A DNA stretch of 64,000 bases, from positions 2,604,001 through 2,668,000 of the forward strand of contig NC_088320.1 of the NCBI RefSeq assembly GCF_910592395.1, given 5' to 3'. Under the pieces are notes generated by a model that saw nothing but the letters and a program-made list of their open reading frames with translations, had not been told where the DNA came from and ran no database searches. Within the stretch, counting starts at the first letter, position 1. Each line of letters starts with the position of its first letter. Positions 1 to 13,500 of this stretch are shown here, one piece after another. Source of the stretch: Lineus longissimus. Lineage: Eukaryota; Nemertea; Pilidiophora; Heteronemertea; Lineidae. The translations under genes were made by a program, and so were the position numbers.

Positions 1-790
1 CATCACAGGGTGGTGGTGCCATCAGGATGATTTTTTCTCGCTCTACACCAACAGACTGAAATGATGGCATAATAATCTATTACTTTCGATCATGCAATAA
101 CTTTTAAGATACATGACCATGTTATAGGCACACAGAAATCAGATTCTGAAAGAATTCACTTTGTTACTTGTAGTGTAGGGTGTCACAGCAAGGTTGCCAC
201 AAGGCTTATACCCTTATGTTTTCAGGCAGAAATTATTTGAGGAGCACACAAAATTTACCTGAAAGAATTTCACGATTTCGATCAGGTTCTCTCTGTATTC
301 AGCTATGGGAACGTGTTGCGTGGGATTCATGTCCTTGACGACTGAATCATTGGCTCCAAGAAGGATGGTAGCACAGACGATGTTCTTCGCAAGGTCTTTG
401 TTGAGGAGACGCGGCAGGACCATGCGGCACCAGCGTGTGTTGTAGCCGGAAAGCCCACGGTTTATCACGTCACATCTCCTGAAAGACGAAAGATTGCCAA
501 ATAATAACGTCCATTCAAAAACACTGATCTACTGAATCTTGCCAATGGTTACACTACAGCTGCAATTGTGCCGACTTCAAACCTCATACTTTGATCATTT
601 AGAAGTTTGGGTGAGACATGATATAAAGTCATGGAGTGCAATTTTACATGCATACAATTACACTGCATCTACCTATATTAGATTGGAAAATTGTTGCCCC
701 TTCCTGTTTTGCTCAACAAAATGACTTCACCCACCTGATGAGCTGGTCTGACAACTGACACACCCAACCTCCATCTTCAGTGTACCCCCG
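1..790 (-). CDS. IAH1: IAH1-like isoamyl acetate-hydrolysing esterase (SGNH/GDSL hydrolase), partial
   Basis: Three consecutive exons join in phase: 735-790, 259-478 and 1-55 (runs off the left edge). They encode the IAH1 core: a GYTEDGGWV block, then CDVINRGLSGYNTRW, then LLGANDSVVKDMNP (block III, G-x-N-D) and HVPIAEYRENL, continuing with VEREKIILMAPPPCD. Splice sites are clean: acceptor TTTCAG before 478, donor CAG-GTAAAT at 259, acceptor CATTGCAG before 790. The family hydrolyses short acyl esters with an SGNH catalytic triad; the Asn of block III is visible here. The exon carrying the GDS nucleophile motif lies upstream (above 790) and was not securely placed; the His of the triad is past the left edge. 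Identity is confident, completeness is not. Confidence 0.9.
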
Positions 791-2409
791 CTGCAATGGA
801 AAATGACAAGCACATCAAAATTAGTCACCTAGAACAGCTTGGCACAACCAAATGTTATTGTCTGGTGTCATGGTCAGTCCCGGTGCTTCTCGGTTCCATC
901 TGCCATTTTCTAGCAAGGCAATTCTTTGGTGTCGTGATGTGATAACCATCAGCCTACCTGCATCAGCGAATCTCCAAAACAATAGACTTCTGGCCAGGGA
1001 ACAAGTGGCATGCTTTCACTGCTTGAAGTTGACATTTTCAAAGATTTGGTTGGACTGAAAGATGCGAGAAAAACTGTAGAATTTAGGAAACTGTAATGAC
1101 ATACATCATAATCTGTCTGAAAAAAACCCGCACTTTTTCACAGGGGGACATTTTCTACTATTACACCAGCCTTGCACTTCCGGGTTCACTAAAACCAACA
1201 CGACGTGAAACCGGGAGACCATTACGGATTGATTGCTGTATGAAGAGAAACTGTTACTACTAAGATATTAGCATATACCTACTTCAACCTGGAACAATAA
1301 ATGCTTATTTTGTTTTTTGTGCATAAAATCGGATAGAAAATTCGAAATACACACGTGGAAGATGATAGCATATTTGTAAACAGTCGCAGACACATTCCAC
1401 ATCGGACGTGATTGTGGCCCGATGGCTGTCTCCAAAAAGGGGACTCGTCACATACGTTCTGGGTTGTTTTCTACAAAGGTTTTTACCTGGGAGCACTAGC
1501 CTTTGCCATCACCCCACTTACCGAACCGGCATCAACATACGCGGCTGGCTTTGGTGGCAGTAAAGGCCATGCAAGACGAATCGAAGATTTGAAAAGCTGA
1601 AAATCGTATACTTACTAACTTGGATCTTAGTCCCATACATGATAATGACAGGACGACGCCACAAAAAATGGAGGAGCACAACCATCAACCGAAAGCGTAC
1701 CATATTCTCCGAACCATAGTTTGGCAATTACATAGAGGCCTGTTCAAATTGGTGTGGATCGATCGGACGCGATTGTGCTAAATTCTTAGTGCTGCGTCTC
1801 ATCCGGCGTGACTCATAATACGCACCCTTTCGCCTGGGAAATTTCGGATAACAACGTTTTGACTGCACCAAACATGTTTACAGTTTACCGATGGAAAAAA
1901 CTCATACAATTTGAAACGACGTAGGCTTAAAGAATCGTGCATCTTCTCTAATTAACTGTATATATTAGAGCATCTAAAAGAAAACAATAAATTACAAAAA
2001 TTTTACATTATAAACAGCGCTTTTTTCTTCGCTTTACTTTTAACTTATTTTGGCAAAATAAGATTTGTAATTATTTTCTTAGATGTTGGCGGATCGGATC
2101 TACAGGTATATTGCTACAGTCCATTTATATCTTGGTTCCGTTGAGGTATCTCCAAATATTGTCCGCTTGTCATGACTGAGTCTACCGTGTCCTATGACCC
2201 TGAAACACACCTTGAAAGTCTACTGAGTTTCTCCTTGATTGTTCAATAATACCTGATATTTTGACGTGGGCGATAAGTTCCCCACAGAACGTGCTTGTCT
2301 TCACTTGACAATTTGGCCTTGACCCAGTGTCACATGACTCAATGGCACATGACCTCGTCCTTGACATAATCTCCGCCATTTTAATATTCATATTCATATG
2401 ACCTTGCCC
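791..2409. other. Upstream part of IAH1 and spacer to the PTB gene
   Basis: No complete gene is seen. The first IAH1 exon should lie here on the minus strand. Two weak candidates exist: a PLFGDSH reading near 1415-1440, without a usable donor, and a YGTKIQ reading ending at a strong GTAAGT donor near 1617, which lacks the GDS serine and has the wrong phase at that donor. The right part (1,950-2,400) is AT-rich. Confidence 0.4.
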
Positions 2410-3405
2410 TCAAGCCTCAAAATCGGATCCTTTTCTACTCTTTCTTTTCTCCATTTTCTCACGTTTAATCTCGTCCGGCGTGCGCAAGTCTACCTTAAAT
2501 TCAAATCGTCCGCCGCCGAGCTTCCCAGCATACAGCTGAAAAGCTTTGGCAACGGACAGGGTCAGTTTCCTCGCGGTGGCGGCAGAGTCACAAACATAAG
2601 CGTGACACTCGACCTTCTGAGTGTTTGACGTTACCTCCGTCACGTTGATAAACGCGAAAATTTTGTAATATTTAGTGTCCTGCACGGCATATGAGATAAA
2701 CTCCACGGGCATGACATGGGGCTCAAAGTCTCTGGACGTCGTCTTAGGGTGTAGCGTCGCCTGGACACCCTTTCCCCAGACGGTCAACTGCACAAGCGGA
2801 AGATCCTTTTTCTTGTCGGATTCCGTCACCCGCCTCACCAGGGTATCCACTGGTTTACGGATATGTTTGAGCCCCTGGACACCAGATGTTGGCAGACAGC
2901 CCAAATACTTGGTCACAAACTGCTGTGGGAGGCTGTCCACGCGAATTTGTGAGAGATCAGTATCGGGAATTGATAAAGGAACCATCTCGCCTTTGCTCAA
3001 CTTCCTCTGGAGGTATTTAAACGGATTTTTCGTGATGGATTTTTTCCTTGTCGGTTTCGGTTCCGGGTGGGAAGCAAATTTATCTTTTATAGGTTCTAAC
3101 TGCCCCGTCGCTGTGTCCTCCATCCAAACATTGTCCAACCCACTCAGATCTGATGTGACACTTTTCTGTTCACTTTGTTCCGAACTCAAGCTAGCCGTGT
3201 CCGCACGGTTGCCCTCACTGCCATCGACACTGGCGCCCTCTCTTGACGAACACTCACTTCCCTGATTTGATTGGTCTAAATTTTCGATATCTTCCGTGGG
3301 GGTCAAGGTCGAAAGGTCAAGGCCAGCGATAACGTCTTCCACGTCGCGGTCAGCTGACCATTCATACTCTGCCTCTGGTGGCTCCATCTGCGTCTGGTCG
3401 GCCAT
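2410..3405 (-). CDS. PTB/PID-domain adaptor protein, 331 aa
   Basis: The ATG at 3405 (AAAATGGCC, good Kozak context) follows a TTTCTACAG acceptor ending at 3409, so the coding region is one exon behind a 5' UTR intron; the longer open frame to 3657 reads through that intron. Residues 1-110 are acidic and Ser-rich (disordered), residues 118-140 basic. Residues about 160-295 form a phosphotyrosine-binding domain: QQFVTKYLGCLP (first strand), RKPVDTLVRRV helix, PVEFISYAVQDTKYYKIFAF (central strands), VECHAYVCDS and the C-terminal helix ATARKLTLSVAKAFQLYA. The C-terminus is Lys/Glu-rich. PTB adaptors bind NPxY-type receptor tails or phosphoinositides at the plasma membrane. It resembles the NUMB/DAB/FAM43 fold class but I could not assign a named orthologue. 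Confidence 0.85.
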   Translation of the reverse strand: MADQTQMEPPEAEYEWSADRDVEDVIAGLDLSTLTPTEDIENLDQSNQGSECSSREGASVDGSEGNRADTASLSSEQSEQKSVTSDLSGLDNVWMEDTATGQLEPIKDKFASHPEPKPTRKKSITKNPFKYLQRKLSKGEMVPLSIPDTDLSQIRVDSLPQQFVTKYLGCLPTSGVQGLKHIRKPVDTLVRRVTESDKKKDLPLVQLTVWGKGVQATLHPKTTSRDFEPHVMPVEFISYAVQDTKYYKIFAFINVTEVTSNTQKVECHAYVCDSAATARKLTLSVAKAFQLYAGKLGGGRFEFKVDLRTPDEIKREKMEKRKSRKGSDFEA

Positions 3406-5700
3406 TTTCTGTAGAAATAGAACGAGAAATGTTGGGGGTAAAATAACAGGCATGACATGTGCATGGAGAGAAACAATTACATGTATTGCAAGGTTAGCTC
3501 TTGTCAGTGACTGCATAGAAAGGTTGAGAAAAGACATGACATAAAGTTGACCAACGCCCCGGCGTTCTTTGGGGGGGGGGGGTCCTATCAAACCTGTGGT
3601 CCGTCTCGAATGAAAACAGCCTACCGCAAAGGTAGTATCTGTCAAATTGATCCTCAAGAGATCTGGCTGAAGTAAATGCCTTCTTTGGATGGAAATTGAA
3701 GAGTACCAACCTTTTTAAAGACGTCCTGTCCGATTATCTCAAGACAGTCACAACCATGATAAAGATCCCCAAGAATGTACTGAAGGACACTCCACACACA
3801 TTCTTATGTCTCGAATAGGCCTCGGTACATCATTCATAAATGGATTCATAACTATATATGGATTTGGGCCATTGAAACCAGTTCTCAATCGCAGAAGACC
3901 AAATAGACTATGTCAAAAATGCGATATAATCATATTTACAAAGACTAGGCCCTATTGTATTGGCGGAGCTTCAGGCGTACGGGAGGACAAAAAGGGCATG
4001 GCGAAAATAGGTCACCCGAAATGAGCATATGCGGACACTGGGATTCTTTCATTGGATTGCCATCAGAATTGACTTCAGACATCTCAATGACATTTTCATT
4101 CAGATGACACACAAACTTACTGTGACTGGTTGGTTGAAAAGGTCACGACTTTGGGTCTAAAGGGAAAACACTTTCTCAGGATCTTTGGCGGTTCAGAGAT
4201 GATCACCTAGAATAGGCTATGAGGTCCATAATCGTCACACACCGGGACCTTTTCATGGAAGTGATGGAATCGATGGATTAATAAGCGCACTTCGAAAATA
4301 AGCGCGTGGTCGTTTAAATTCAATTTAAAGGACCAATAGCTTTAAAATTATCAAATACACATGTACATGTACTAGGTTTCAAGTCAGGCGACGGATGGTC
4401 GTGGTCTTTTTTCTTGTTTATCATCAATAATTCATCTTCAAATGATAGTTGGTGATTCAGATGTATACGGTGGTAATCGATGTCTGACTGTCTTACAGAT
4501 GGAAATGGGAAATGCAGTAGGCCAGGACCTGTCTATGATGAGTTTCTACCGGGAATTTTTCGTTTTCCTGGCAGTAATATGAAACGGGAACACTGGTTGA
4601 AAACGTTTGCAAAATACTGATTTAAACGTGCAGTTAAAACCATAATGGGAATACAATGTACTATAGCAGTCACGAAGTGTTTCATCGATAATTTCGGGAC
4701 TGTAGCCATTGTGGATGGAGTTGCTAATGCGCTTCTAGTTATTTTGTATTGATTTTACTTTGGCTTTAAGGCGCGAACTGACATTGACGAGAGCAGCCAA
4801 GTACATTTCATTGTTATACATGCGAATAGGTACGATATATGTACCTATGTGTTTATATATCAAATTCAAAATGAAATCAAGGTGAGATATATATACATAG
4901 TTAGTAATCGTGCTCTTGGTCGTTAATCTTTCGTTTACTCCTAGTTTCAGCTGTTGGTAATATTTACATGTATACAGGACGGAAATTTTAACACGACGAG
5001 GTACAAAGAGGGCCTCCTAACCATAAGACAAATCAACTTACCTCATTACCAATCTAAAACTAGAACAGGTCGATCCCGGGAGGTATTCTCAACTATTTAC
5101 ATTTCATTTTAATCCTGGTATATACTGCATGTTTCGCATACTTCAGCTATTCAACTCCCTGTTTGTGTTGCCGCCCTCACCCTAGCAACGGGTCGTCAAT
5201 CAATTACTCCGTGTATTTCACCAATTACTTATTTATGCCGCGCGTGATTCAGCATCACCTATCTTTTTGAAAGGACAACATGAGCGCTGAGCACAAAGAT
5301 ATGCTGGTTTTCATGTAAAAGGCTTCCGTCAACTGCAATAAAATGCACTGGAATGGAACGTAACCGTAGGCTCACTTAAATTCCTCGGCCATGACCAAAC
5401 CAGCCAGGGGATACCAATAACAATCAGCATTTCATGTGGACATCAAGTTTCTATCAAACTTGGCAGCTGCATTCAATTTAACCTCTTGCAGATCCAGAGG
5501 CAAGAGTAGGGCATTACCACTTGCCCTTGATGCAAGGGGCATGAAAAAGTTACCTGAACAGAGAACCCTGTACACAATCATTTGAACAGATATTCCTCTT
5601 TATTACTCATATGACCACAGTTACATTGTTCAAAAGACCATTCTCTTTTCTACAAAGACAATTTGACAGAAATGAAAAACTTTACTACTTCATGTAGTAA

Positions 5701-5802
5701 GCAGCAGTAGTTAGGGGTCCAATACACATAGATTTCCAGCCCATGTCAATTTCATCAACAAAATACTTTGTATTGTATTGGGCCGTTAACTACTACTACT
5801 GC
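5701..5802. repeat. Imperfect inverted repeat
   Basis: Left arm GCAGTAGTTAGGGGTCCAAT (from 5704) pairs with the right arm ending ACTACTACTGC (about 5771-5802; GTATTGGGCCGTTAACTACT on the plus strand). Arms are about 28-32 b with mismatches and a loop of about 40 b. It looks like a decayed fold-back element. Confidence 0.5.
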
Positions 5803-7383
5803 CATGTTTTGCAATAGAGTCCCTCATTCAGACAACTATTGAACTAGAAAACCACTGATTTAAAATCCCCAGCATGCTTTTCAAAAAGACACTAGTGACC
5901 TCAGCATATCAGTGTGACCCGCTTCCTGCCCATTTTTTCTGCATCTTGCCCTTTCAAACACCTCAAAATGCATTTCTCTTTGGCTACCTGCCGTCAGTCA
6001 GAAACTTGCCCATTTCCACAAAGCTCAATTAGTACCCTGCCCTTTTAATTTCTGGAAGATACATTTGACCCTGTAAGCGTTATGCCTGAGCATTTGATTT
6101 TTCTAAAACAAGAAGAGAAGGACCAGCACTGTATCATAGTTAACCTGCATTACAAAGCTAATTCATCAACAAAAACATGTACCAGTATTTACAAAATTCA
6201 CTAAAAACAAGAGACATTTTATGAGTGTTAAATGCCAAAATAAACCCGAGGGACTCAAACACAAACAAATCATGCATGATTATCCTCCGATAGTAGTATG
6301 GGCCCATTTAATAAGTACGCACTGCAGAGGGGAGGGGGGGGGGGGTTCTAGGAATTTTGGGAACTTTGGGAAAATTGCATACACCTGTACATTTGACCTG
6401 TACATTTTGTTTTTGTTTTTAAATGCTACCGATAATCGCAAAGTGATTCAGCGACATAGCGGCCAGAAGCTTTTGTCGGCACCGATTGTTAGTTGGCTTT
6501 TACCCAGGTTTTAAGTATCCTAGCCTGTCCACACAACCCCAACCCCCTCCACAAACTCAGGTAATCTAGATGACCATATGCTGGCAGTAATCCGTATCAC
6601 TATTTTCAAATGCCTTGAAAGATATCAGAACAAGGATGTATCCAATTTTCATAGCAAATCTTGCAGCAGCGATTTTTTTACGTTTTAGGTTCAAGACACC
6701 GGTAGAAATAATCCAATATGATTAAAATCACAGAAATTTCTTAACAAAATAATATTCAAAGACACTTTTAACACATTCACTGCCAAGCTACAAGTACTGG
6801 TATACCAGGAGGTCCGACAACAACCTTGTATTATACAACAACAAGGTAAAAAACTGAAAGGCATTTCGTAATTTACCAGAACAAAAATTGCCGAATTTTT
6901 CATTATTCTAAGAAATGTTTGCAAATTGCAAAATTGAGAGGCGCAAAAATGTTGTGGATTACAGTATCACATTTTGCCATACCTTATTAACCAAAACAAA
7001 ATCTACATGAATCAAAACACATTATTACACACCAATTTAAAAACAATTGTATTTTAAACCAACAGTCGGCCAACAAAACATTGCATCAGTTCAGGTTGTT
7101 GACCACAAATCATACAGTTTAATTAGTATTAAAGGGAGATTATAGGCAGAAGCCTGGTGTACCAGATTGAGTGTCTCAATGTCAGGACCCATTTGCAGTA
7201 ACATTGGTGTTGAGTCTTAACCCTACAATTGAAAGTGTGATTTACTGAAGGAGTTAACCCTCTAATGCCGATTGAGCATCTGGGCACAACTCGCAACCAC
7301 CTCTGTTCGAGATTGTCTGGATAATGTTTTCATCCGAAAGTCAAACCAGGCCACCAATTATCACACCTATCTCCTGTCCCCCT

Positions 7384-7433
7384 TTAACCACAGTCAGCTC
7401 TGATAAGCTATATTTATCCTATCTGTGGTTAAA
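7384..7433. repeat. Short hairpin in the presumed PDK 3' UTR
   Basis: TTTAACCACAG (7384-7394) is the exact reverse complement of CTGTGGTTAAA (7423-7433), with a 28-b loop. It lies about 100 b past the PDK stop codon on the minus strand. Function is unknown. Confidence 0.4.
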
Positions 7434-7537
7434 TGGCCCATCTTTACGCAGTAGTTCAATGGCCCATTTTGGATGGCACATTCAGAAACCCTGAAACTAT
7501 AGCAGTTGAGCACCCCAAGTGGCACAATAACAAACTA

Positions 7538-10500
7538 TCAATGACGTCGTATCGTTGGCTTAATGATGTCATGGGAGCCTCGTAGTGACGCCGATGTATG
7601 GTACTGGCGGGGATGCGTGTGAGGGTAGTGGAGGACTGTGTGCAGACCAGTCGTGTGCGCTGGGTTACTCCAGTCTCCGACCGGGATGCTGTGTTGATAT
7701 TGTCTGAATGACGTCTTGTTGTAGATGGGAAGCAGTTCACACGCTTCGCCGGGAAAAACCTGAAGACAAATGGAAGGTTTTGCTGATAATAAATCAATAG
7801 TAATTAATGTCTTGCAAATCTGACAACCTTTTGGAAAGCTTGTGAAAGTTTGCCGAGTTGGCTGCTCCTTGCTTGGAATGAATTATCCCATTTAGACAAG
7901 TGAAAATGAAATGTTGGTGTCTTGGCCTCTCCTAGCCCGGTATAAGCTATCTGATTTAGACAATCAAAGCAAAGGTTTGCTGTGTTGGCTTCAGTTTCAC
8001 TGGTGAGAGCTTAATAAGCATGTTTCTTTGATGTGGGTGGGGTGGGGAGGAGGGATCTCACCTTGAGATAAATGATGGCATCTGTGCCATGACCCTCCAT
8101 TGAGCTGAGGATCAGATCACCCTGGAAATACTTGGCGTAAAGTCTTGAGAGCGGTAAACCATAGCCATAGCCAGCCTGAAATAACAAGTTGATCAACTAT
8201 AACATTCTTTTGAAAGAGATCCTTCCCAAAAGCTCTTGGCATCCTGGTGTTTTCCATAATTCTGATAATGTGAAGTTGCTATCTGGCACACTGAAAAAAA
8301 CATTCCGCACTCAGTTGGAAATATGATTACTCACCAGTGGTGCTGAAGTAGACCCTGATGATTCCGGTTGAGGAGCTGTGGAGTACATGTAGTTAAACAG
8401 CAGATCGATGTGATTCCTGGGAATACCACCACCTTGGTCTGTCATCTGAAATAAGAGAGAAAGTCTCATTACTAAGCCTAACCCCTATTTCTTTGAGGAT
8501 ACGTAATACCTACCCAACTCTAAGCATAGGCCCTCGCTTTTATCTGATAATTTCAGTTGGTAATCTGGCTCATATAAAGAAAGAATGCAATGAGCACAAA
8601 AAATCAAGTTGCCCTGGATGGGATTCGAACAACAGATCTTTGTATTACCAGTGAGTTCACTGCTCCACCGCTGAGCTATCATGGTTCCCAGGCTTACTGC
8701 ACTGTGCGACACCATTATAAGAGCACAGTTTTGTATTAATTACCTTGATAGTAACGTCCTCCTTGCCTTTACAAATCATCACTTTGATAACGGGATAGTC
8801 ATCGCTGGCAGTGCCATGGTATTCCACAACGGCTCGCATGGCATTCTTGAACAACTCAAACAGCATGTGATAGAGATGGGAGGGCACATACACCATCTGG
8901 ATCGGATTCTTGGATTCTAATGCTAAAACAGGACACAAAGAAATTAGATCATGGCTTGAGGTCTGTAGCCAGCTTTTTGGTCATTTGGGAAATACAACTA
9001 TTTTGTCCATTGTCAGCCTGAAAAACAGTCAAAATCCCCATTTTCTGGTGACCTTTGTCGAGGCATGGGCCATAAGCCCTCTGTCACCTGTGTATCAAGG
9101 CATAAAACAGGTGTTGCACTCAATGTTATAAGTATTTTGTTATCACCATCCCACCATGTCCATGTCCTTAATGCCACCAATTGTTCAGTGAACTTGGAAA
9201 TTCAATGGAGAACACTGTATAACACATATAAATGCCTGAGTATTAGTACTTGACATGCATCGAGTCACAATACAAACCAGAAGAATAACGAAGTTTGGGG
9301 CTAAATAGAAAGAGAACTGAGAAAATTTGAGAAATGGATAAACAATGGGCACATAGACTATAGAGTAAATTTGATAAGGAGGAAAAGGGAACTTGAATAC
9401 TAGAATGACAACTTCGGGCACAGTAAACAAACCGATGTATGATGGTTGCTGCACAAGCTGATATACAAAGCTGCTTTACTAATATAATGAATACACTGCA
9501 AACATCTAACACAAATTTGACAGACAGTTGGCATGGTAATCCGAATGGCATGCCAATGGGGTACTGGCTGTGGCAACGACTGTCACTGGGGTAATGCATT
9601 ATTGTGATTGAGACGTGATGTCAACTTTGTCACAGATTTGACCTCATTTTGGCGGATACTCAAGTGAAAGTCAGTGCTGCCAGTCCGGATGCCAGCACCC
9701 CTATTGAGAAACAACAGATCAACTACCTCCATCCGGTCTCCCTGTGGGGCTGGCTGTCAAAAAATAGATACTGAATTTTCAAGAAGTGTACCTTGGTCCT
9801 TTGTTCGAATTTATCAGGTATATTTGTAATTGTCAAATATCGTCAAACAATTTTGATAATGTTTAGATACCGGTAGGTGTTGGGAAGGAAAAGGAACTGT
9901 TAATGAAATCAAGCATGAATATATCATGTACTTATTCACTTCCACTCAAAAGAGAGGAAATTTCTCTGAAGCTGAAGAGTGTCTTTGTTCATGTCTCTGT
10001 GATGGACTTACCATTGTGAAACTGAATGTCGACTTTAGGCGAAGTCAGATAGTACTGGTCGCATAGGAACTGGGCATTCTCATAGGCATCTGAAACAGGA
10101 GAGGAAACCCTATTAACAAGTGAGAAACAAAGATTGTCGTAATCCTGAATCCATCCATAGATGCCAAGTTCCGCTCTAGACCAAGAGATGGCAGCAGTGT
10201 ATGCTGGAGCTAGTCATAACAGCCAAGGTCAAGGCTGATCACCAGTCAAGGCCACAGTGATAACCAGACCAGCATACTTGTTAGCCCGGCCTGTGCACTG
10301 GCAGGATGGGTAAAAACAGACTGTCCTGTCCAATTAGGAGAGGATATGAGCAAATGACTCTTAGTCCTGGCCATGGTGTAGTGTAATTGTCTATTATATA
10401 AGTAGCAGTAATGGCTTGTAGCAGTACTAGTAGCACAGTACAGTACTACTCTTAATTAGTAAAACATGCCGAGTCTAGTGTATGGCTGGTATTGGTGCAG

Positions 10501-13500
10501 GTCTATTGAGGGCACATTACCACATTCAGCACAGTATCTGACATAGATCAACGCCATGGGATGGCCGCGTTTGTTAAAACTGCTCACCTTGTACAACAGC
10601 TAAAACGTCACAGTTAGGGTCTATACAGCCTATATGCCTGGGATGGTTGTTCAGATTGGCACCAAATATTAACGCTGAAAAATAACATGATTTTCTGAAA
10701 TAATGTATGTGAAAACCTCAGATGCAAAAGCTGCTAAAGCCATTTTGGAAAAAAAGAGGTACAGTTTGAAGCTTGAAACTTGCCCCTAGACCCTTTAAAA
10801 TTTTGAATTCGTCAACTTAAAGACTGTTACTGGACTCCTGAGATTTCGTTAATCAAAGTCAGAAGTGCTTGGCCTGATTTCGATTCATCTGTGGTATTCA
10901 GTACTTGACATATTCTAACCTGGCAATCGTGAATCCAAGGCCAAAGTCCACAAAGCAAAGATGACACAGACCCATAGATGCCCTCATTTTTAAGTTCACA
11001 ACATCGGCTTGATGCCAATGTTCACAACATAATTTTAACGATCAGGTTCATTTATTATTTGATTTGATTTCTTTTTTTGGTTCAAGATCAAATCAGTGTA
11101 CTGAATGAACTGATCCGATGACAATACCTTTCTGTTTTCTCTTTCCAAGACCAAGGTTTTGAAGATTATACACAGGTTGCTGGCCAGCCATGGCACTTAT
11201 GTGACCTTGCAGTGAAAGGCTTAAAAGAATAATCAACATAACGGGTACTTACTGTGTTGGTTGATTAACATTCGTATACTAACTCGGCTCATGTAGAATC
11301 TGTCTAAGAAGTACTGGATTTGATTTTCCACATTATGATCTCGGCCAAAGCTGTCCCTCATCTCTATAACACCCTGCAAGTAGAGACCAACAATCAAGAG
11401 TAGGTCACAAATTGAAATCTGTTTTAAAACAGGTTAGGAATAAGCACACAAAAATGTCAATAGCATCCCGCGAAGTTACTATTTATAGCTCACAAGGTCA
11501 TTTGCATAAGATATTGATGACGTTTTAGTCACAGTCGGACATCGACACTTATTTCTACGCATTTGAGCTTATTTCAAAGTCAATTATCTTTGACCCTGCA
11601 TTGTTTTTAGCATGAATGATACCATAGAGTCAGAGAGAGAAATATTCAGAACAATTATGTAGTATTTCCAACACTCGGACATGTGCCAGATTGAATCCAA
11701 CTGCCCTAGTTAGAAAGCCTGAAGCCATTACGAAACCGCATGTTTGTCCGACATTGCCTGTCATTCAGCGTTGGGGAAATAGAGGGCAGCAGCTGCAGTG
11801 ACGTCATCTTCGCGGAATGCTATACTACAGCTTAACTCACTTGACTCACCTGAGCCATGGTTTCCACAACATTAACATGGCGGTTACGTATCGTTGACAA
11901 TTTTTCACAGAATCTGAAATATGATCAAACAGATTTTTGATTAAATTGACAATAGACAAAATAATAATCAATTAGCAACTGATCGCCATGTAGAAATGAA
12001 AGAGATCAACATGTAGTGGCTCAACATTGTAAATTGTTGCCACATGTGGTTGTATCACAGGTATGCATTTGGTGAGATTCCATTAAAATTTTCGCAAAGT
12101 GCTCTTTGACTCTTTTTAATTTCATATTAATTCTTATTTGAATCATCCTAAACTCACTCAGTTAAAATAGAACCATCCCCAGCATCAGCTCGTTCATATT
12201 CCAAGATCTCCCGAAAACTTTGTAAATACCTGCAAGTGCAAATAGAAACTTCAAGCTGTATTTTTATGTATAAATCTCCAGTTGTGAGGAAAATCAAACA
12301 CAAATTGATCACCCTTATGACGGCCTTCTGACAGGGCGCCCAGGCAAGTACAAGGAGTAAGAAGATTACCTCAACCTTCAGCTGCCACGAACTGGTAGCT
12401 TACACCTTCGACATTATGTTAGATAGACCTGCTGAGTTAACCCTGTTGAGCAATGGCATTCAAGAGAGTCGGGTGAAGAACATGAAGTTCTCCTGCATAG
12501 TCTGTCCTGAGAGATGCCGATGGGGAATTTGAAGAATTACATTCGGCCTACTGATGATCTGGCAACACTAACAGGTAGCATGTATTCCAGGCCACATTTT
12601 CTAACAGCCTACTGTAGCTAGACAAATCTGTTTAGAGTAATGCAGCCTCACAGTGGCACAATGCCATGCTTAAATATTCAAATCTTGATCTGCCTTCAAC
12701 ATGATAGATGAAGTGTCCCTGAAGATGTACTGTCTGTGAGAACTGCAAAGACGGCCTGCAGTAAACCGCAGGCTTTGAGGATAAGATGGTTTTGATGTTC
12801 TGAACGCAGAAGAAGAAGAAAACAGCTCAGTCGTTCTTGACTTGTATTTTAGTCATGAGGAACTTACCAGCTCTCTACCAGTTGTACCGATGGCATACTG
12901 AGAAGACTGTCTGGCAGCAAGTGGATCTCTTTCATGATATTTGCCAGCCGGACCGGTAGCTCTTTGCGCAGGAAGATGAACGATGTCTTCTCGCAGGCAT
13001 TTTTGGTCCCTGAAAGAGGCTAATCTATATGGGCGGATCTATACGTAGTCTGTCTCATCATAGGCCACGCAGTGATAACAATTACCAAGCCAGGGCTGCT
13101 CAATCCAGGCTGCAATGTGGTCTGGGTCCTGGAGCAGGGCAGGACCATCAGTTCAGAGTGACAGCCAGACAAGGGCTGAGGGTACAAAGTTCTGCAGAAC
13201 TTGTTGAAGGTCGAGCCTCGCACCCTTTCGATCCAGATTTGATTTTGAGGAGGGCGCCCCTCACCTAGATTAGTAGCCGATTGTTCCGCAGAATGATGTA
13301 CAACTTAAGGTGGCAGCACCGAGGATGGACGACGATCGCAGGCATACCAATCATCTCCTACATCCTCTGTGCTGCAATCTTCCGTCGTTGCGAGACAATC
13401 ATTCAGACGTAAATCCCGTCATGTCAGTCTGACGTAAACTTTATATTTTAATGACTAAAATCTTTAATCAGTGAGTAGGCTAGGCCTAGGCCTAAATGTT

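Larger units (their letters stand above)
3410..7537. other. 5' flank of PTB gene and 3' flank of PDK
   Basis: No protein gene is recognised in about 4 kb. It should contain the 5' UTR exon and promoter of the PTB gene (3.4-5.3 kb) and the PDK 3' UTR (minus strand, left of 7538). A G-run lies at 3571-3582 and another at 6338-6350. An AATAAA on the minus strand near 5599-5604 could end the PDK transcript, but this is a guess. Confidence 0.4.

Noticed and set aside
2675-3265. 196-aa plus-strand open frame
   Set aside because: Antisense shadow of the PTB gene; no domain, while the minus strand has a clear PTB fold.
7456-7797. 113-aa minus-strand frame at the PDK 3' end
   Set aside because: Wrong frame; the true exon 7538-7759 continues PDK as [15 protein letters not shown] in phase.
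8657-8743. Extension of the PDK exon past VTIK
   Set aside because: This is intron read-through after the GTAATT donor at 8743; the next exon continues MTDQGGG.
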